Under the pieces are notes generated by a model, which saw only the letters and a list, made by a program, of their open reading frames with translations, was not told where the DNA came from and ran no database searches. From contig NC_088778.1 in the NCBI RefSeq assembly GCF_954871325.1, forward strand, positions 14,411,666-14,475,665: 64,000 nt of DNA, read 5' to 3'. Position numbers and translations under genes: made by a program. Source of the stretch: Gordionus sp. m RMFG-2023. Its lineage: Eukaryota > Nematomorpha > Gordioida > Chordodea > Parachordodidae. Shown here in pieces: positions 61,601 to 64,000 of the stretch (the stretch's first letter is position 1; each line of letters opens with the position of its first letter).

Positions 61601-62398
61601 ATTGCATCCCAAAATTTTATAACTGGTTACAAATTACTTTTATAAAATAAGTAATTGATTACTCATTACAACCAATCCTGTTTTTTTGTGAATTATTATT
61701 ATTCTATTACAATTATTTTTAAATATTATATTTTATAAGTTAAAATAAGGTTACAAAAAGTAGGTTTCGTTTGGTAAAATTATATGTAATTTTTAAAATA
61801 TTTTCCCCTTTATAATAAACTGCAATTGTAATTTAATTACATAAGTAATTAATTATTTCTCAATCCTGTAATTCAGAGTTCAACATTTTTTTACATTATT
61901 ATAGTAAATCACTTTATGAATTGATTGAAAAGTAACATTCTCTAAGCTACGTTACCGTAATATATCATTTATAAATAAAGAAAAATTTCATATTCGTCAT
62001 ATTATGCTGAACTAAACAAAAAAGGCCTTACATCATCATCTCAAAAAAATATATGTTATTCAAGTCCAACGATAAACCTAAAAGAGATCGACGAGATCGA
62101 GAACAGTTTTGAGTTAAAAGCGTATTATTTAAAAGCGTCCGCGATTCTTAACGATTTCCGAAACAAATCGAATACGATCACCAATAAAATCTTGATCAAT
62201 AACAAGGCTCAAAATTATGATACAAAAGTTGATCGCAATAATTACAGTGAGGGTCACAATGATCTCATAACCAATGGTATAAGGAATAATGGGAAGATTA
62301 AAAAATCATCATATACTCTTGTGAATTCAAAAAAGTTTCACGATAGTTTTATCGGAAATTATATTTGTTATTGTTTGCACAGCCTAGTGGAAAAAGAG
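40195..62398 (+). CDS. WDR24: WDR24, GATOR2 subunit, eight exons (C-terminus off window)
   Basis: WDR24 is a beta-propeller subunit of GATOR2, which counters GATOR1 to activate TORC1 on lysosomes when amino acids are present. The exons are 40195-40637, 40681-40897, 51782-51983, 52042-about 53178, 59739-59973, 60712-60835, 61115-61370 and 62025-62398, and their phases agree throughout (about 996 codons). Diagnostic matches to animal WDR24: VLDAPLNALC, EKMNLRVGKINLNYSC, SGSQDGTMKCFDIR, SVRDVNF, FSAHNGPAFSCEWHPQE, FASVARVKWRP, NIWDIRKP and VCEHNADI. Exon 4 is enlarged by polar low-complexity sequence. The C-terminal RING/zinc region should follow beyond 64000. Introns 1 and 3 are 43 and 58 bp; introns 2 and 4 are 10.9 and about 6.6 kb because of transposons. 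Confidence 0.9.
40681..40897 (+). CDS. WDR24: WDR24 exon 2
   Basis: After a 43-bp intron the frame continues SNSESVRDVNFNPFDNF, then GQENGTIQLWDLR and AHNGPAFSCEWHPQE, ending GRDKFIK at donor GTATAT in phase 0. These are WD repeats 3-4. Confidence 0.92.
41091..41541. mobile_element. hAT MITE, split by a second copy of its own family
   Basis: TAGTGTTATTAAACATCTCG at the left, ATTTAACAACACTA at the right. The inner copy 41200-41418 interrupts it. It sits inside the left terminal repeat of the 5.6 kb transposon, which explains why that repeat is longer than its right partner. Confidence 0.72.
41200..41418. mobile_element. hAT MITE, 219 bp, nested
   Basis: TAGTGTTGTTAAACATCTCG to GCCGTTTAACAACACTA, flanked by GATGGCAC (41192-41199) and GATGGCAT (41419-41426), a 7-of-8 target duplication. 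It landed in the middle of an older copy of the same family. Confidence 0.8.
43200..43460. repeat. AT minisatellite, about 25-bp period
   Basis: About ten units near TATAATTTTGTATATTATTT plus TCATA, some shortened. It lies in the interior of the 5.6 kb transposon. The Ile/Phe-rich open frame through it is a repeat artefact. Confidence 0.85.
44291..45795 (+). pseudogene. Transposase remnant of the 5.6 kb TIR element
   Basis: Three plus-strand blocks keep the order of a widespread invertebrate transposon-encoded protein: 44291-44764 (GSNNLKELY-like start, then RYPRVILVDCNECPGLAHLK), 44996-45304 with overlapping 45247-45531 (HYLSDGSATQYKNRKNFINV, FGFQAEWHFF, AHGKSPSDGMGTVKRL), and 45559-45795 (GYVTYVYENDWWLGFVQE, a chromo-like tail with HPKGSANFF). 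The DGSATQYKN and HGKSPSDG blocks carry the acidic and His residues likely to be catalytic. Frame breaks between the blocks and near 45290 indicate inactivity. The family is recognised by recurrent motifs, not by a named superfamily. Confidence 0.6.
47300..49732 (-). mobile_element. hAT transposon, 2.4 kb, with near-perfect 8-bp duplication
   Basis: Flanks GTTAGCGA (47292-47299) and GTTAGCAA (49733-49740). The ends are AGGCCTATTCAAAAA and its complement TTTTTGAATAGGCCT, with ATTCGAATCGAAT subterminal repeats. The minus strand encodes, in order: 49012-48638 (INFSSDIWTSPTQVPFLGLR, LDNATNNKTFID, IRCFAHV), 48276-47977 (ATTILDPRLKVEYFK-like) and 47769-47575 (GISTACERLFSVGPNFLSKN, the dimerisation tail). 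The order is intact but separated by stops, so probably inactive. It lies in WDR24 intron 2. Confidence 0.8.
49745..51781. other. 3' part of WDR24 intron 2
   Basis: AT-rich intronic DNA without recognised repeats or coding. It ends in the acceptor TTTACACCTAG at 51781. Confidence 0.5.
51782..51983 (+). CDS. WDR24: WDR24 exon 3
   Basis: Reads VWDLNYLPKLKNSIQTFASV, ARVKWRPHNKYQIAS and NINIWDIRKPYISQF then EHKDVVTG, very close to ASVARVKWRP, NIYVWDVRRPF and EEHRDVTTG in human. Phase 0 in, phase 1 out at donor GTAAAA. Confidence 0.93.
52042..53178 (+). CDS. WDR24: WDR24 exon 4 (3' end uncertain)
   Basis: Begins in phase with exon 3 (GIQWRGIEYSQQSIVSCGKD, WD repeat 6). A polar, Ser/Asn/Lys-rich insertion of about 95 residues follows, then SHPRAGIQPSIKATPIAL and SFDTTGKLIST, which correspond to the KAN..G..FGD(L/I) strand of animal WDR24. 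The remaining 230 codons have no clear counterpart and may be lineage-specific. Two donors fit different acceptors: GTAATT at 53179 (phase 1, pairs with 59739) or GTAATA at 53091 (phase 0, pairs with 59729). Confidence 0.8.
53360..53511. repeat. Imperfect palindrome, possible small MITE
   Basis: TGTATAAGGACTGG through GTCCACTTC and GCGTTTAAACGCC are mirrored by GCGTTTTAAAC, AGTGGACAAGGC and AAATCCTTTATAC. The arms are about 60 bp with indels. GC is locally raised within WDR24 intron 4. No target duplication found. Confidence 0.45.
53659..55345 (-). pseudogene. LINE reverse transcriptase, PHD-like finger and C-terminal domain
   Basis: After the pogo insertion the frame resumes (GPGCKFGKDEIKRAVKKMKK, WRRSIIIPVYKGKGD). 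It shifts by one base near 55040, where the end of one frame (LLEHAMKVFE) overlaps the next (RVLEKRLREQIKIDEMQFGF). RT boxes: FVDLEKAFDRVPR, GLHQGSVLSSLLFILVM and ILYADDLVLM (YADD catalytic). Then a Cys/His finger (CGVCGKG, CTRCQKWVHKRCSG, FICRTC), and a tail with YLGDMLNADGG, RLRWYGHVER and GSRPRGRPKMTW. A single shift with otherwise open frames suggests a fairly young copy, though the pogo insertion ended its activity. Confidence 0.85.
55878..57055 (-). pseudogene. pogo transposase
   Basis: 57055-56324 encodes the end of a CENP-B-type DNA-binding region (WFMGFRKRHSQLSIRTPEA) and a DDE domain with its three acids: NADESGF, LLILDNHSSH and HKLQPLDKAVYGPLKKFY. Near 56385 the frame shifts. The overlapping frame 56381-55878 continues QQFQIYDIPGVLKNEIPRAV, TPNNILNGLLSCGIFPLNPN and a tail with five TVTQN(L) repeats. 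The N-terminal HTH lies upstream, 57056 to about 57140 (AYQLAKEYGKSFPESW-like), joined by what looks like an intron. One shift suggests recent inactivation. Confidence 0.8.
56075..56160. repeat. 18-bp tandem repeat in the pogo transposase tail
   Basis: GTCACTGTAAGATTTTGA repeats about five times in frame, giving TVTQNL repeats on the minus strand. Confidence 0.9.
57729..59254 (-). CDS. LINE N-terminal part: APE-type endonuclease
   Basis: A continuous frame of about 500 codons up to the pogo insertion. Endonuclease motifs in order: RVATWNVGSMTGRAGEVVDV, CCIQETRWKG (catalytic Glu), SAYVPQVG, ILAGDLNGHVG, SAVDYLLLRR and NQHRLVVGDL (His). It would nick target DNA to prime reverse transcription. 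A Lys/Arg-rich linker (EEKRRCFKVW-type, KKLIAKAQEEKRHEFAKEME) follows. The first strong Met is uncertain because upstream TTG and ATG codons are all open. It is cut by the pogo element at 57728. Confidence 0.85.
59739..59973 (+). CDS. WDR24: WDR24 exon 5
   Basis: Encodes WMLTCAKEYDLIRF, an inserted DDSDVLTKIEINSGVYN, then FYQVCEHNADIAMSIKR and LWRMLPLLYC, matching WFVDTAERYAL, LCDHNAKVARELGR and TWTMLRIIYC of human WDR24. Acceptor TTCCTTAG at 59738 (phase 1) or ATAATAG at 59728 (phase 0, adding SSLD). Donor GTACAT leaves phase 2. Confidence 0.85.
60712..60835 (+). CDS. WDR24: WDR24 exon 6
   Basis: Between acceptor TATTACTAAG and donor GTAGCT. The frame that fits exon 5 (TC+G gives Ser) reads ENNDSILFNHSPSQTVANDD then NDTMVE. 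It is acidic and polar like the disordered linker of WDR24 in other animals, and has no residue-level conservation. Support is from phase, openness and composition. Confidence 0.6.
61115..61370 (+). CDS. WDR24: WDR24 exon 7
   Basis: Phase 0 acceptor TTATTGTAAG. Encodes GYDVNFFHHVESTSLTEKK, FDNNETILPREGFDFIEER and an acidic DSDISDNHNDAEDNIDKSD stretch. ILPREGFDFIEE resembles the VLPQEAFPLRHEIVD segment of human WDR24 that follows its own acidic linker. Donor GTTAGT leaves phase 1. Confidence 0.72.
61553..61868. mobile_element. hAT MITE in WDR24 intron 7
   Basis: CAAGGTTGGGAAAAATTA at the left; TAATTATTTCTCAATCCTG at the right. Internal GTAATTGATTAC/GTAATTAATTA blocks are typical of this hAT class. 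Flanks CATTTCAG and TAATTCAG match at 6 of 8. No coding; 316 bp. Confidence 0.68.
62025..62398 (+). CDS. WDR24: WDR24 exon 8 (last in window)
   Basis: Acceptor ACAAAAAAG at 62024 gives phase 1 agreement with exon 7. Reads SLTSSSQKNICYSSPTINL, EIDEIENSFELKAYYL, a polar linker, then FHDSFIGNYICYCLHSLVEK, plausibly the counterpart of LPPDFFGVLVRDMLHFYAEQ that begins the C-terminal helical region. GC is clearly higher than in the flanking introns. It ends GAG at donor GTAGAT in phase 0. The acceptor has a weak pyrimidine tract, so the 5' edge may shift. Confidence 0.6.
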
Positions 62399-64000
62399 GT
62401 AGATTTTTTTTAAATATATGACGATAAATAGTTTAACACAACGAAACCTGCATATTAAATATGACATATTTTACTTTTGTTTTATCAAAAAATTAGAACA
62501 ATGATTTTGAATTGAGATTAGATATAATTGTTCAAATGTACAGAATTTGTTTTAACAACAAAGTTAAAAATAAATTTGTTACGAATGTAATTTTTATTTA
62601 AAATATAAGCACGACATTCAAACATCAATTTACATAATAATCGTTTTGGGTCAGAAAATTTTGCCATATATCAGTCGTTTAACTATATGCCATTGGTTTT
62701 CCATATATATTGGTAATTATTATTTTTTGAATACTTTTTGTTTGAATTACTTTTTTAATTTAAATAAAAATAATATTAAAATGTTTCTTAGTTACATTCA
62801 GCTTTATGTCATGACTTAATAGGGGACTCGGACCTAAAGTCAAAAATTAAATATACAATATTACTTTATTATTAATGTAAAAAATAATTTGTAAAAATTT
62901 GTTTTTGTATAGACCGACTAATTTTTGAAAATATTAATTCAAATCTCAAGATCGGAGATCCACATATTTTTCACCGATCCGATCCGATATTTTCTGATAT
63001 TGGCAAAACCGATCCGATATTTATAGTAATTTTTCACCATCTCCCTTTGAAATAAATGTAATTAAGAAATCAATATTTTTTATGCGAAAAATCGAATTAT
63101 GCATTTAATTGAATTTTTTTATTTCTACAATAATTAAAAAAAGTTTACAGATATTGAGTATTAAATGCAATTTTCTTTATTCCTCCCCGTGAAATTAGAA
63201 TTCCGCACATAACGATTTTTTAAAATGATCTAATTCAGATACAATATTTTAAAAAAAATTTTATTTCTAAAAAAATCGAACGCGTTCATGTTCACTTTCA
63301 AAAAAAAGGAACGCGTTCTCGTTCGTTCAAAATTTTATGACAAATTTCTTTTAAAAATAAAATTTAATATAAATAAATGTCTTATATTTTTTAACACAAT
63401 ATATTAGCCATATTAAAATATAATATTATTTTTTTTTGATAGCATAATTATAAATACAATATAAAATAGTGAATAAAATGATATTTTTATTTACAAAAAA
63501 TTTTTCGTATCAATTTTTAATAACAATTGTTTTTCTTTCATCTGATAGACAGGAACGCTTGGCAGTTAATATGGCATTAGCTAAACTAAAAAACAGGGGC
63601 AGATGAGGGGATTGCGATAGTTGACCATATTTTAGGCCACTAATTTTTTTTAATTTTAAAATAAATATCGTTATTGTTGGGGTCAAATTTCCAAATGCAT
63701 CTTTTCTTCAAATTTAATGATTTTACATAATTATATTATATAAAATGAAATAATTAATATTACGACCAAATTTCGTTTTAAATTGGAACTTGAAGATTTT
63801 AAAACTTATAATACTTTTTGGGCACATTTTACATTTGGTAAGTATTGAATTAGTTCCTTCAATATAGGATGTTACTGCAAATAATTATCATATTTGGGCT
63901 ATGGTAATGTTAATTCATCTGATTTTAAATTTTTAGAATCAAATGGCGATTAAATAATAATATCCATGCTTATGCTAATCTATTAAATTAAAATATAGAC
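62399..64000. other. WDR24 intron 8, partial hAT ends
   Basis: AT-rich. Two blocks look like hAT subterminal fragments: 62950-63025 (GATCGGAGATCC, CCGATCCGATCCGATA) and 63268-63335 (AACGCGTTC repeated, CGTTCGTTC). No further WDR24 exon was recognised before the window ends. Confidence 0.4.

Noticed and set aside
63541-63605. Possible next WDR24 exon (QERLAVNMALAKLKNRGR)
   Set aside because: Too short, with no match to the conserved GDVQMAVSVL segment expected after exon 8, and no convincing donor.

Overview
This is a very AT-rich stretch of a eukaryotic, almost certainly invertebrate animal, genome. It holds parts of two conserved host genes whose introns and intergenic space are filled with transposable elements. 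No rRNA, tRNA, CRISPR or bacterial operon was seen. The phylum cannot be fixed from the sequence. The short introns (43-58 bp where no transposon has landed), the hAT, pogo and MULE DNA transposons and an RTE-sized LINE fit an AT-rich invertebrate.

Left third (1-18.9 kb, minus strand): seven exons of a synaptojanin-type phosphoinositide phosphatase. The ATG is at 18881 and the gene runs off the left edge before the catalytic CX5R exon. Its fourth intron is 13.1 kb and holds a 3.5 kb foldback MULE with 9-bp target duplications, a truncated hAT, a 207-bp hAT MITE with a perfect 8-bp duplication, a pogo-like non-autonomous element and a LINE remnant. Another hAT derivative sits in the last visible intron.

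Middle (19-40 kb): intergenic transposon nest. Two copies of one hAT-like MITE family lie tail-to-tail. One was split by hAT elements and a second MITE, the other by a small LTR-type fossil. Further right are a tandem duplication, a short IS5-transposase-like ORF, a Harbinger MITE, a gag-like fossil ORF and two inverted hAT fragments.

Right part (40.2-62.4 kb, plus strand): eight exons of WDR24, the GATOR2 subunit that acts upstream of TORC1. Intron 2 is 10.9 kb and contains a 5.6 kb DNA transposon with about 590-bp terminal inverted repeats, which itself carries two nested MITEs, and a 2.4 kb hAT. Intron 4 contains a 3.4 kb LINE with a 15-bp target duplication, and a 2.4 kb pogo transposon later landed inside that LINE. 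The gene's C-terminal zinc-binding part lies beyond the window.

The two host genes have unrelated roles: membrane phosphoinositide turnover, and amino-acid signalling to TORC1. Their main shared feature here is tolerance of large insertions in introns while exon frames and splice phases stay intact.
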